From positions 1-33,054 of IMG/VR virus record IMGVR_UViG_3300027985_000584: DNA of 33,054 nt. One strand, 5' to 3'. Below, piece after piece: positions 1-6,332 of this stretch. The translations under genes were made by a program, and so were the position numbers. Source of the DNA: a virus. Position 1 is the first letter of the stretch, and each line of letters begins with the position of its first letter. The notes beneath the pieces were generated by a model. The model worked only from the letters and a program-made list of their open reading frames with translations, searched no databases and had not been told where the DNA came from.

Positions 1-1
1 C

Positions 2-538
2 TTGGGAGCCTTACAGGACTACGCAACACGCAAAGGCACCGAAAACGCAGATCAGATGATAGCATACGCCAATGTTGAGGCGGCGGCGGGGAAAATCCGC
101 AACGGGAGCTATGTCGGCCTGCTGGTCGGTATAATGGCTTCACCCGGCGGATTCAAGCCGCGAAAACGCGCCAACAATTTCCACTCAGAATGCAATTCTA
201 CTGGCATAGGAGCTCCGTCACGCGACGATCAGGCAAATGGCAATGGCCCTGTAAGGATAGGCGATATATTGTGCCGCCAGCAGGACGAGATTGAGCGTAA
301 GCGTAAAGCAGAGGTAGAAAGTTCAAATTTAGAGATGGAGGCGGCGGCTGAAAAGTTCAAGGCCCTGCCAGAATGCGAAAAAGAGGAGATTATCCGCGGG
401 TATGAGTCGTCGCCTTCGGCTTATACTCCGATGCGGTACAGGCGGGCAACGCTGGACGGAAAGGCCGATATGATGGGGGTTAGGAGTTATTTGATTGGGG
501 TTTTTAATAACAACAACAAACAGGAGGCGGTGAGATGA
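2..538 (+). CDS. 3' part of a phage gene, possibly a replication or regulatory protein (5' end cut by window)
   Basis: The reading frame is open from the first complete codon (a TTG at position 2) and probably continues upstream of the window, so the visible 178 residues are likely a C-terminal part. They are hydrophilic. A small helical stretch near residues 20-50 contains KIRNGSYVGLLVG, followed by a basic segment (KPRKRANN) and a coiled-coil-prone acidic region (residues 95-130). The helix followed by a basic stretch loosely resembles the C-terminal part of phage replication initiator proteins, but this is a weak resemblance. The stop overlaps the next gene's ATG as ATGA, so the two are probably translationally coupled. 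Function is unassigned. Confidence 0.6.
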   Translation: MGALQDYATRKGTENADQMIAYANVEAAAGKIRNGSYVGLLVGIMASPGGFKPRKRANNFHSECNSTGIGAPSRDDQANGNGPVRIGDILCRQQDEIERKRKAEVESSNLEMEAAAEKFKALPECEKEEIIRGYESSPSAYTPMRYRRATLDGKADMMGVRSYLIGVFNNNNKQEAVR

Positions 539-966
539 AAACAATTAAAAAAAACGTATACCACTGCGAGCACTGCAAAAAGCGCGGCCTTAGCGCATCG
601 CACATCAGTAGACACGAGAGAATTTGCACGAATAACCCGGATAGAGAGTGTGGGATGTGTAAATATGCGTATGATTGTGACGAAGAGCATGTTACCCACA
701 AAGAAATTATGGAAGAGATAAAGACGGCTAAGATTGTGTTTTCGCTTGAGCATGATTGGTTTATCACGAAAGACGGAGAGCCTGTAAGTGAGTTTTTCGA
801 GAATAAAATATTTACAATGTCCAGGTGTCCTGCGTGTATCTTTGCGGCGCTAAGGCAGACCAATACAATCCTTGAGAGCGAGTTCAATTTCAAGGATGCT
901 GTTAGTCAGTTCAATTGGGATGGCGAGGGTTGGGTTTTTAAGAAAGGAGAGGTGTCGCAATGCTAA
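535..966 (+). CDS. Cys/His-rich zinc-finger-like hypothetical protein
   Basis: This 143-residue protein starts with ATG inside the ATGA overlap with the upstream gene, behind the purine-rich AGGAGG at the end of that gene. Residues 11-31 hold a C2HC/C2H2-like pattern (C11, C14, H23, H27, C31). Further pairs at C39/C42 with C48, and at C98/C101, suggest one or two zinc-binding knuckles. It may bind nucleic acid or protein, but no family is recognised. The end overlaps the next gene by 7 bases, and that neighbour is also CxxC-rich, so the two may act together or be distant paralogues. Confidence 0.75.
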   Translation: MKTIKKNVYHCEHCKKRGLSASHISRHERICTNNPDRECGMCKYAYDCDEEHVTHKEIMEEIKTAKIVFSLEHDWFITKDGEPVSEFFENKIFTMSRCPACIFAALRQTNTILESEFNFKDAVSQFNWDGEGWVFKKGEVSQC

Positions 967-1364
967 AATACACAATAGACGATGTACGCAAAGACAAGAT
1001 GGCGGCGCTTTGCCTATCGGCGGCGAAGTGGGGGATGTTTGCGAACTGCAACAAGATCATGAGGTTTAAATCAGAGTGGCACGTTGTTTCATCTCTCGGT
1101 CTTGAAAAATACCTTTCGCACTGCCCTATGTGTTCCTATGGGACTGCTGTCGATTGTCATCGGTGCAACGATGTCATGGATGGGCATATCAGGATTAACA
1201 GTGGTAAATTTGGATATTCGTGCATGTCCGGAATGTATGATTTTTATATCGAAGCTTCGTCTGCGGAGTCTAAATACAAAAAAGCAAAGGCACTACAACG
1301 CCTATTTATCCGAGTATGGAAGCACCACCGGAAAAATTTTTATGGGAGGAAACATGTATCTTGA
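960..1364 (+). CDS. Small CxxC-containing hypothetical protein
   Basis: A 134-residue ORF starts with ATG at 960, behind an AGGAGAGG Shine-Dalgarno inside the preceding gene. It contains C55-x2-C58 and C66-x2-C69, a plausible four-cysteine zinc ribbon, plus C88. The C-terminus is strongly basic (residues 108-133, rich in Lys, Arg and His), as in small nucleic-acid-binding proteins. It overlaps the following gene by 11 bases. The zinc site and nucleic-acid role are inferences from the cysteine spacing and charge. No specific family was recognised. Confidence 0.7.
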   Translation: MLKYTIDDVRKDKMAALCLSAAKWGMFANCNKIMRFKSEWHVVSSLGLEKYLSHCPMCSYGTAVDCHRCNDVMDGHIRINSGKFGYSCMSGMYDFYIEASSAESKYKKAKALQRLFIRVWKHHRKNFYGRKHVS

Positions 1365-1638
1365 CGGACTCAACATATACGTAAGTGGATTAAAAGAAGA
1401 TGCAAAAGATGAAAATTACGTAAAAATGAAAAAAATCCTGACTGCGTGCAGGAACGCCGATGTGAGTATTCCAAAAGAAGTTATCGAGTATTTTTCAACG
1501 CGCGATGTAGCCGGAAAAGGATCACATGCTGATATAGATTACGCTATCGCAAGGCTAAACCGGATTCCGGTGTCTTATAGCATTGATATATCTATAATTC
1601 CAAATGGCGTTAAATATATCGTTATTGAGGAGGGATAA
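1354..1638 (+). CDS. Small hypothetical protein
   Basis: The frame is open further upstream, but that part lies wholly inside the previous gene. The ATG at 1354 is preceded by GGGAGGA with 3 to 5 bases of spacing and gives a 94-residue protein. It is mixed charged, with a Lys-rich N-terminal helix (residues 13-35) and an Ile-rich C-terminal strand region (SIDISIIPNGVKYIVI). No domain is recognised. The stop TAA abuts the next gene's ATG directly (1638/1639), so it belongs to the same transcript. Confidence 0.65.
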   Translation: MYLDGLNIYVSGLKEDAKDENYVKMKKILTACRNADVSIPKEVIEYFSTRDVAGKGSHADIDYAIARLNRIPVSYSIDISIIPNGVKYIVIEEG

Positions 1639-2040
1639 ATGAAAACCATCATCACAATAACAGCATGCCTACTCTGCCTATCCTGCGCAAACTACAGCTC
1701 TACAGCGCACCGAAAAATAACAGACCGATATGGTTTTGTTGGGTCGCCGGTTGAATGGATGATTGAGCAGCTCGGAGTCCACGACGAGATAAGAGACCTA
1801 GACGGTAAAAAGCAGGAGGCAATGCCGGATTTTAGGGACGGATCTTCAGGTTATAATGCAGGGGCAGATGGGCCTGAGGGAAAGTTTGGTCAGGTCAAGC
1901 TTAATTACGACCGGGGAGAGAAGGCCTACGTATGGTACGTTGACGGAGTTAGGATTAAAGCTGTGTGTGGTTACAACCTGAGCGGGCGGTATTATTATGT
2001 GCGGTATATTGAGACGAGCAGTGCGAGTAGGGCGTATTAA
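1639..2040 (+). CDS. Putative phage lipoprotein
   Basis: This 133-residue protein has a short basic start (MKT), a hydrophobic stretch (residues 4-14) and then CLSC at 13-16, compatible with a lipoprotein signal peptide with C16 as the lipidated residue. The -3 position is Cys rather than the usual Leu, so the lipobox is imperfect. The mature part has a Gly/Asp-rich region (residues 65-85) and Tyr-rich beta-like strands (AYVWYVDGVR, RYYYVRYIE). The SD is GAGGAGGG immediately upstream. Phage lipoproteins of this size are sometimes superinfection-exclusion or spanin-type proteins. No evidence here decides between them. A hairpin terminator follows it. Confidence 0.7.
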   Translation: MKTIITITACLLCLSCANYSSTAHRKITDRYGFVGSPVEWMIEQLGVHDEIRDLDGKKQEAMPDFRDGSSGYNAGADGPEGKFGQVKLNYDRGEKAYVWYVDGVRIKAVCGYNLSGRYYYVRYIETSSASRAY

Positions 2041-2077
2041 AATGTCCTCAGTAATTGTTATTTTAGCGTCAATACAA

Positions 2078-2110
2078 GAAGGCCCTGGCTGCAAAATAGT
2101 CAGGGCCTTC
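2078..2110. terminator. Bidirectional intrinsic terminator between convergent genes
   Basis: A perfect 10-bp stem (GAAGGCCCTG, 2078-2087, with CAGGGCCTTC, 2101-2110) encloses a 13-base loop. A short T-rich stretch follows on the + strand and a TTGTATT stretch follows on the - strand. It separates the rightward lipoprotein gene from the leftward HTH gene, exactly where a shared terminator would be expected. Confidence 0.8.
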
Positions 2111-2123
2111 GACTTTTCAGTGC

Positions 2124-2405
2124 CTATCTGTTTACGCTCTCACGAAGTATCTGCTCTATCCTACACCGTTGGCTGTCGTTAAGCTCGCTCAGCCGGAAAA
2201 CATCCCGTACCCTGCCTCTCGTTTCTTTACGGCTATCAAGAGCGGCCTTAGCTTTTGTCGGGTGATATCTCCACTCACCCACCTTTACTGCTACTCCTTC
2301 CGAGCTTAATAGGCTGTTGTTTGAGTAAATAGTCCTTACTGTTAACCCGGTTTGCTCTGATAGCTGCTTGCTCGTGATCCAGTTTTTTATGTCGTCTATT
2401 TTCAT
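2124..2405 (-). CDS. Small HTH DNA-binding protein (excisionase/MerR-like fold)
   Basis: A leftward 93-residue protein preceded by GGAG 6-7 bases before ATG. Residues 9-35 (WITSKQLSEQTGLTVRTIY and on) form a clear helix-turn-helix of the winged excisionase/MerR type, followed by a short wing-like strand (VKVGEWRYHP). The C-terminal half is a charged helix that could dimerise. Such proteins serve as phage excisionases or small regulators. With no integrase in view, the specific role is open. It lies downstream of the gene ending at 2477, and both are probably transcribed from the leftward promoter near 2815-2842. Confidence 0.75.
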   Translation of the reverse strand: MKIDDIKNWITSKQLSEQTGLTVRTIYSNNSLLSSEGVAVKVGEWRYHPTKAKAALDSRKETRGRVRDVFRLSELNDSQRCRIEQILRESVNR

Positions 2406-2476
2406 TTGTATCTCCAGTTTAAAAATATTATGGCGTCGTGGTGACCGCCAGTGATTTGTTATTCCTTAAATATCCT

Positions 2477-2764
2477 CTATATTTCGTATTTTTTAAGAAT
2501 CTCATCCAACATCAAATCTTCACCGTCCCATTCTGCCCCGGCCAGAATTTCCGCGATCTCACTTTCATCATTTGCAAACCGGTACCTGTCGGTGCCGGTG
2601 TTACTCCAATCGTTGACGACCAGCTTATTTTTTGCTGTTGCCAACAATATTCTACCGTAAACATATGGAGTTCCGTTTTTAATCGCGGCTATTTCGGTGG
2701 CCGCATCGTGATCGAACCATCCTTGAAAATTTTTTTCATCGTCGTAGATATTGATTCTTTTCAT
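2477..2764 (-). CDS. Small acidic hypothetical protein, first gene of the leftward unit
   Basis: A leftward 95-residue protein with a good SD (GGAGAG) just before its ATG. It starts MKRINIYDDEKNFQGWFD and has a pattern of a short strand, a WFD motif, an alanine-rich helix and a second strand containing LVVNDWSNTG. This resembles small hypothetical proteins, often found in phages or next to toxin-antitoxin loci, that share a GWF and a W-L-x-N-W-S type motif. That resemblance is from memory only. The C-terminus is an acidic helix. Function unknown. It is directly downstream of a strong leftward promoter with repeated motifs in its spacer. Confidence 0.75.
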   Translation of the reverse strand: MKRINIYDDEKNFQGWFDHDAATEIAAIKNGTPYVYGRILLATAKNKLVVNDWSNTGTDRYRFANDESEIAEILAGAEWDGEDLMLDEILKKYEI

Positions 2765-2814
2765 TTTTCTCTCCTTGTGGTTTGTTGTTTAGGTTTACCT
2801 CAATTGTTAATCTC

Positions 2815-2842
2815 AATATACCACATGAAATTTTAATGTCAA
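2815..2842 (-). promoter_or_regulatory. Leftward sigma70-type promoter
   Basis: On the - strand TTGACA (2837-2842, perfect -35) is followed after 16 bases by TATATT (2815-2820, 5 of 6 matches to the -10). It lies about 50 bases upstream of the leftward gene that starts at 2764. The spacer contains one copy of the TGAAATTTTA motif described separately, so a regulator could block it. Confidence 0.7.
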
Positions 2843-2890
2843 CTAAAAATTTCACAAAGAATGAACTTTTTTCAAACAAATAAAATTTCA
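2826..2890. repeat. Repeated TGAAATTTTA / TAAAATTTCA motifs, candidate operator
   Basis: TGAAATTTTA occurs at 2826-2835 inside the leftward promoter spacer. The same motif in opposite orientation occurs at 2844-2854 (TAAAAATTTCA, one extra A) and at 2881-2890 (TAAAATTTCA). A partial copy, TAAAAATTTG, follows near 2904. All lie between the two divergent promoters. Multiple short sites in such a position are typical of operators for a phage switch. The region is AT-rich, so chance copies are possible. Confidence 0.5.
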
Positions 2891-2915
2891 TTTCCGCTCA
2901 CGATAAAAATTTGTA

Positions 2916-2943
2916 TTGAAATCGGATTGATAAATTGTATGAT
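2916..2943 (+). promoter_or_regulatory. Rightward sigma70-type promoter
   Basis: TTGAAA (2916-2921) and TATGAT (2938-2943) are separated by 16 bases. Each matches the consensus at 5 of 6 positions. It lies about 35 bases upstream of the ATG at 2979 and faces away from the leftward promoter, giving a divergent control region. Confidence 0.6.
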
Positions 2944-2978
2944 TGAAATAAAACAATAACAGCGAAGGTGGTGAATGT

Positions 2979-3431
2979 ATGAGTGAAGAAATGAGCAACG
3001 AGGTTTTTGCTGTATCTATAAACATTTTGATAAATAAGATTAACTATCTCCAAAACGATATTATAGTGCTTAGGCATGAGCTTGAGTATGCGTACAAAAA
3101 GTTGCGCGAATACGAAAAAGAGAAATACGCAGGCCTAACGAGTATATTTGACCGGTCTGATTATGCTCTCGAAACAACAGCGTTTGAAAAATTAACATTG
3201 CACTTGGTTTATAAAATACCTGAGTTTATTGACTTTGTTTCTAAATTTGAAAATTACAATAAAGAAGATGTTATAAGACGGGTCGAGGCACACTTTTCCG
3301 AAGTTGTCAACCATGCAAACAGTCTCGCGGTTAGGCGGTTTACTGATTATTTTATGACTTGGTTTGATAAATGTTCGCATATTATTAATTGGGATCATCC
3401 AGATGAAACTCCTAACGCAAAACGAAGTTGA
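2979..3431 (+). CDS. Hypothetical protein with N-terminal coiled coil
   Basis: A 150-residue protein with start ATG at 2979 behind AAGGTGGTG. Residues 15-50 form a strong amphipathic coiled coil (repeated Leu/Ile with Lys/Glu, ending in REYEKEKY). The remainder is a helical, aromatic-rich domain (residues 60-140) without cysteine clusters or a recognisable catalytic motif. It is the first gene after the rightward divergent promoter, so it may be an early regulator or accessory gene. No family was recognised. Confidence 0.7.
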   Translation: MSEEMSNEVFAVSINILINKINYLQNDIIVLRHELEYAYKKLREYEKEKYAGLTSIFDRSDYALETTAFEKLTLHLVYKIPEFIDFVSKFENYNKEDVIRRVEAHFSEVVNHANSLAVRRFTDYFMTWFDKCSHIINWDHPDETPNAKRS

Positions 3432-3639
3432 TGCATTGCCGGACGGCACAAACATAATAATCAGATGGTACGCCACATACGCATGGATAGATTGCGTTAA
3501 AAAGACGCTCAGGATTGACGAGGACGACATAAACGGGGCTGTTGCGATCTCAAACGGCGGGTGGCTTCTTGGCTCTCTTGACCATGTCGGGGATGGTCCA
3601 AATGATGATCATGTCGCTTTGAAAATCCACTCAGAGTAA
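3403..3639 (+). CDS. Small hypothetical phage protein
   Basis: A 78-residue protein from the ATG at 3403, overlapping the upstream gene's end by 29 bases. An earlier in-frame ATG at 3364 exists, but it would add 13 hydrophobic residues that lie inside the previous gene and has no better SD. The sequence begins MKLLTQNEVDALPDGTNIII, a pattern (LT-x-EV-x-ALP-x-G-T followed by a beta strand) that I associate with small phage-encoded hypothetical proteins. It probably folds as a small beta barrel-like domain. Function unknown. It is the last conventional gene before the non-coding stretch upstream of terminase. Confidence 0.65.
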   Translation: MKLLTQNEVDALPDGTNIIIRWYATYAWIDCVKKTLRIDEDDINGAVAISNGGWLLGSLDHVGDGPNDDHVALKIHSE

Positions 3640-3646
3640 AATTTTA

Positions 3647-3675
3647 TTGCAAATGGAAAAATTAGCGATTATCAT
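3647..3675 (+). promoter_or_regulatory. Candidate promoter upstream of the structured region and terminase operon
   Basis: TTGCAA (3647-3652) and TATCAT (3670-3675) are separated by 17 bases. The -10 matches 5 of 6 positions and the -35 only 4 of 6. Transcription would begin near 3682, right at the first hairpin of the structured segment. It is the only reasonable promoter-like sequence I saw before the packaging genes. Confidence 0.35.
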
Positions 3676-3683
3676 TGGGTTGT

Positions 3684-3809
3684 GACTAAATCTAAACTTA
3701 GTCCCGCAAATCCGACCACCGCCTGAAAGCCAGCTCCGCTCGGTCCCTGGGTTTCCTGACAAACCGAATCAGCAGAGCAAAACAGCACGGGGCGCTACGC
3801 GGGACTTAA
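3684..3809 (+). ncRNA. Candidate structured RNA with alternative helices, upstream of terminase
   Basis: No ORF with a proper start covers this segment. GACTAA (3684-3689) pairs with TTAGTC (3698-3703) as a local hairpin. AGTCCCGC (3700-3707) pairs perfectly with GCGGGACT (3799-3806), closing a 91-base interior. The two helices share bases 3700-3703, so they cannot coexist. Inside, GGTTT (3750-3754) pairs with AAACC (3761-3765), and GCTC (3733-3736) with GAGC (3775-3778). This could be a leader RNA, a switch, or part of a packaging (pac/cos) site. It matches no tRNA or riboswitch I can name. Confidence 0.4.
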
Positions 3810-3838
3810 AAAAATTATATCCGACGGAGACCACTGCA

Positions 3839-3901
3839 ATGGGTTGCGGACGAGGAAAAGGAAAAGGTAAGAGCAGGGGCGGCAAGGGCAAGAGTAAATG
3901 A
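3839..3901 (+). CDS. 20-residue basic Gly/Lys-rich microprotein
   Basis: An ATG at 3839 is preceded by GGAG (3826-3829) with 9 bases of spacing. It opens a 20-codon ORF made almost only of Gly, Lys, Arg and Ser with one Cys (starting MGCGRGKGKGK). The composition is that of a nucleic-acid-binding tail. The stop TGA overlaps the ATG of the next microORF as ATGA, the same coupling used by the larger genes here. Real translation cannot be shown from sequence alone, but SD, start and overlap agree. Possible roles, all inference, are DNA or RNA binding near the packaging site or a leader peptide. Confidence 0.4.
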   Translation: MGCGRGKGKGKSRGGKGKSK

Positions 3902-3966
3902 TAAAAATAAACGAAAAGATTTATATCGCCCTTGCAATAGCGGCTATTATTTATTCTCTTATGTGA
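3898..3966 (+). CDS. 22-residue single-transmembrane microprotein
   Basis: The ORF starts with ATG in the ATGA overlap with the preceding 20-codon ORF. It encodes a Lys/Asn-containing start (MIKINEK) followed by a 13-15-residue hydrophobic helix (IYIALAIAAIIYSLM), then TGA and an immediate in-frame TAG. The double stop and the classic positive-then-hydrophobic layout support a real membrane peptide. It is too short to be a typical holin. Translation probably depends on coupling to the ORF before it, since its own SD would be the AGAG/AAGGGCAAGAG stretch. Confidence 0.4.
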   Translation: MIKINEKIYIALAIAAIIYSLM

Positions 3967-3970
3967 TAGC

Positions 3971-4085
3971 GGCTGGTGTTGTCTCGGAAAGCCGCAGGGC
4001 GCACAGGTGAACAGCCCAGTAACCCACAGTATCCAATAGGCGCGATACGGACCAGCCACCGGCCTCCTGCGGGGTAACCGGTGGC
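3971..4085 (+). other. Structured inverted-repeat segment just before terS (possible pac/cos or leader element)
   Basis: GGCTGGT (3971-3977) pairs perfectly with ACCAGCC (4051-4057) over 73 bases. An adjacent 8-bp hairpin pairs GCCACCGG (4055-4062) with CCGGTGGC (4078-4085), with possible inner pairing of CCTC with GGGG. The two stems overlap at 4055-4057 and are therefore alternatives. No coding frame with a usable start crosses the segment. In many phages the packaging initiation site lies in or near the small terminase gene, so a pac/cos role is plausible. A 5' leader structure of the late mRNA is equally possible. Confidence 0.4.
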
Positions 4086-4109
4086 ACAGCCGCAAGAAAA
4101 ATACTCAGT

Positions 4110-4601
4110 ATGAATAAAAAAACTTCCAAAAACAAAAATTCAAAGATGAAGGAGGCCCGCAATGTAGCTGCGCCTAAAGAGCGCAAAGGAACAATTGGAA
4201 CACATAAAAAACCACACCTGCGAGAAGACCAGATAGCAGAAGCCCTTGTTAATTCAGGTGGGTTTGTATCGCGGGCAGCATCGATGCTTAACGTAACAAG
4301 CAGTGCAATATCGAAGCGCATAATATCAAGCGAATATCTCCAACAGGTTAGGCGAGAAGCTGAAGACGAGTATTTAGACATTGCAGAAATAAACCTGATT
4401 GAGCGAATAAGGGAGAAGGATCTCGGGGCTATATGCTTTTATCTGAAATGCAAGGGAAAGCACCGTGGATACATCGAAAAGCAGCAAACGGAGCTGTCAG
4501 GACCAAACAACAGCGAGGTTAAATTCGCAATAGAGTTCGTCAACCCGTCTGATAAGAGAGATAATGGCGACAGAGAAAACAGAGAAAATACAGATACCTG
4601 A
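4110..4601 (+). CDS. terS: Terminase small subunit (TerS)
   Basis: A 163-residue protein immediately upstream of, and overlapping, the large terminase gene. The first 35 residues are Lys/Asn-rich and disordered. Residues 38-72 form a helix-turn-helix (REDQIAEALVNSGGF, then AASMLNVTSSAISKRI), as in small terminase subunits that recognise packaging sites. A helical oligomerisation segment (residues 75-115) with a Lys-rich CKGKHRGYIEK follows, then a short acidic tail. In the family, an oligomeric ring binds pac/cos DNA and stimulates the large subunit's ATPase. The SD before ATG 4110 is weak. A later in-frame ATG (4146) is possible but would only remove disordered residues. Confidence 0.8.
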   Translation: MNKKTSKNKNSKMKEARNVAAPKERKGTIGTHKKPHLREDQIAEALVNSGGFVSRAASMLNVTSSAISKRIISSEYLQQVRREAEDEYLDIAEINLIERIREKDLGAICFYLKCKGKHRGYIEKQQTELSGPNNSEVKFAIEFVNPSDKRDNGDRENRENTDT

Positions 4602-6003
4602 ACGGCTCAGACCTCTTATTGAGACCAAAAAGAGGTTTAAGGTCGCATATGGAGGCAGGGGCGGTGGAAAGTCCGTTACATTCGCGGCTTGGTTTTCTCT
4701 GATGGCGGCAAACGGTGCAATGATCGGATGTTTCCGCGAATATCAAAACTCTATCTCGGAATCTGTCCACTCCCTCATCGTCTCTCAGATCGAAAAGTAC
4801 AGGATTCCAGGGTTCACAATAGGTAAGACTGAAATCGACCACGAATCAGGCGGCGGTTTCCGTTTTAAAGGGTTGTCCAGGTCGATTGAGAGCGTGAAAT
4901 CAATGCACGGTTTCAATTACTTCTGGTTAGAAGAGGGCCAGTTCATCAGCGCAGAAAGCTTAAAGATACTCTCACCAACACTCCGCGAAGAAGACTCAGA
5001 GCTATGGATATCCGCTAACGCGCTTTCATCGGCCGACCCATTTTCACAACGCTTTATCGTTCCGTACCAGTCCGAGATTGAACGAAACGGTATGTATGAA
5101 GACGACATGCGAGTTGTTGTCAGGATAAACTATTCAGACAACCCGTGGTTTCCGGTTTCACTAGAAAAAGAACGCCAGGACGATAGGGGATCGCTTTCAC
5201 GCGCAATGTACGACCATATCTGGAGGGGCGCATTTAACGACAGTGTCGAGGACTCAATTATCAAGACGGAGTGGTTTGATGCCGCAATAGACGCTCACGT
5301 TGTGCTTGGGATAAAGCCGTCCGGAGCTTCTGTTGTTGCTCATGACCCTTCAGACCTAGGAACAGACGACAAAGGCCTTGTTCACCGCCACGGGATACTT
5401 GTTAAAGAGGCTGTATCAAGGAGTATCGGAGATGTAAACGAAGGTGCTGATTGGGCGCTTGACTTCGCCATTGGCAACAAGGCCGACCTATTTGTTTGGG
5501 ATGTTGACGGTATGGGCGTTGGCCTTAAGAGGCAGGTATCAAGCTCTTTAAAATACAAGAAGATTGATTATAAGCTTTTCTCTGGAGCATCGGAACCGGA
5601 CGACCCTGATCTTGTTTACGAAAATGTTTTCACTCACCAGGAGCAGAAGAAAAACAAGGACGTTTTCAGGAACAGACGGGCACAGTATTACTGGAAGCTA
5701 AGAGATAGATTTTACGCCGCATATCTTGCTGTTGAAAAAAAGCAATACGTTGACCCTGACAAAATCATATCGATATCGTCGAGGATAAGCGACCTGCGCC
5801 TTCTTCGCTCTGAGGTTTGCAGGATACCTCGTAAATACAACTCTCTCGGCAAGATACAGATAATGAGCAAGCAAGAGATGCTTAGGCTTAAGATCAGAAG
5901 CCCGAACTTGGCTGACTCATTAATGATGTCGCTCGTTGTCCCTGATGTTGTTGAGGATATTGACGAGCGCTATCTTGTTCCCGATCTTGAGGAGATGTAT
6001 TGA
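4564..6003 (+). CDS. terL: Terminase large subunit (ATPase-nuclease packaging motor)
   Basis: This 479-residue protein is of the usual length for TerL. The Walker A motif is YGGRGGGKS at residues 29-37. The Walker B is NYFWLEEGQ at 118-126 with the catalytic Glu pair, preceded by an RSIESVKSMHG segment typical of the Terminase_3/PBSX-P22 type. The C-terminal RNase H-like nuclease carries D261 (AHDPSDLG), D313/D315 (VWDVDGMGVG) and D451 (NLADSLMM) as metal ligands. It powers DNA translocation into the prohead through the portal and cuts the concatemer. It overlaps terS by 38 bases and the next gene by one base, so the unit is tightly coupled. Confidence 0.96.
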   Translation: MATEKTEKIQIPERLRPLIETKKRFKVAYGGRGGGKSVTFAAWFSLMAANGAMIGCFREYQNSISESVHSLIVSQIEKYRIPGFTIGKTEIDHESGGGFRFKGLSRSIESVKSMHGFNYFWLEEGQFISAESLKILSPTLREEDSELWISANALSSADPFSQRFIVPYQSEIERNGMYEDDMRVVVRINYSDNPWFPVSLEKERQDDRGSLSRAMYDHIWRGAFNDSVEDSIIKTEWFDAAIDAHVVLGIKPSGASVVAHDPSDLGTDDKGLVHRHGILVKEAVSRSIGDVNEGADWALDFAIGNKADLFVWDVDGMGVGLKRQVSSSLKYKKIDYKLFSGASEPDDPDLVYENVFTHQEQKKNKDVFRNRRAQYYWKLRDRFYAAYLAVEKKQYVDPDKIISISSRISDLRLLRSEVCRIPRKYNSLGKIQIMSKQEMLRLKIRSPNLADSLMMSLVVPDVVEDIDERYLVPDLEEMY

Positions 6004-6299
6004 TGCTTAATGATTGGACAAAGGCTTGGGCGTCAACAGAGCGCTTAAACAGGCTCAACGAGATAGCAGCACGAAACTCTGATGAGTATGTTGCCACTGC
6101 CGGAATACGATCAGAGGAAACATTGCGACGAGAGGAAGAATTAATGGCAAACATTGTTCAACCTCCTATCATCAAAGAGCCTGATGGAGTAGAGGAGCAA
6201 TTAATCATAGATCACAATGAAATACAAAAGCTCCGTGAAGTCATGGATGAAATCAAAGAATCCATTGCCAGGATTGAGAGGAGGCTTGAGTATCTATGA
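6003..6299 (+). CDS. Small coiled-coil hypothetical protein
   Basis: A 98-residue protein. I use the ATG at 6003, which overlaps the terL stop as TGATG and sits behind GAGGAG at 5989-5994. A TTG one codon earlier is also possible. The protein is helical and charged. Residues 70-98 (HNEIQKLREVMDEIKESIARIERRLEYL region) form a clear heptad coiled coil, suggesting oligomerisation. Location between terminase and portal suggests a packaging or head-assembly accessory role. No family was recognised. Confidence 0.75.
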   Translation: MLNDWTKAWASTERLNRLNEIAARNSDEYVATAGIRSEETLRREEELMANIVQPPIIKEPDGVEEQLIIDHNEIQKLREVMDEIKESIARIERRLEYL

Positions 6300-6332
6300 C
6301 CTACTCGCGCATAAATTGTATGGGGGATACTG

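Noticed and set aside
2438-2836. Rightward open frame of 132 codons
   Set aside because: It is the antisense shadow of the leftward 95-residue gene, which has a good SD and a strong promoter.
3941-4039. Out-of-frame lipoprotein-like stretch (LLFILLC...) resembling an outer-membrane spanin
   Set aside because: The frame is opened by a stop and contains no ATG, GTG or TTG before the hydrophobic part, so it cannot be started normally.
3971-4057. tRNA-like fold closed by a 7-bp stem
   Set aside because: The closing stem length suits a tRNA, but there is no T-arm GTTCGA-type sequence before the 3' strand and no D-arm, so it is not a tRNA.
3769-4095. Leftward 108-residue open frame upstream of terS
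   Set aside because: It is antisense to the microORFs and structured region, is Pro/Leu/Cys-rich with no domain, and has no SD. It looks like an accidental open frame.
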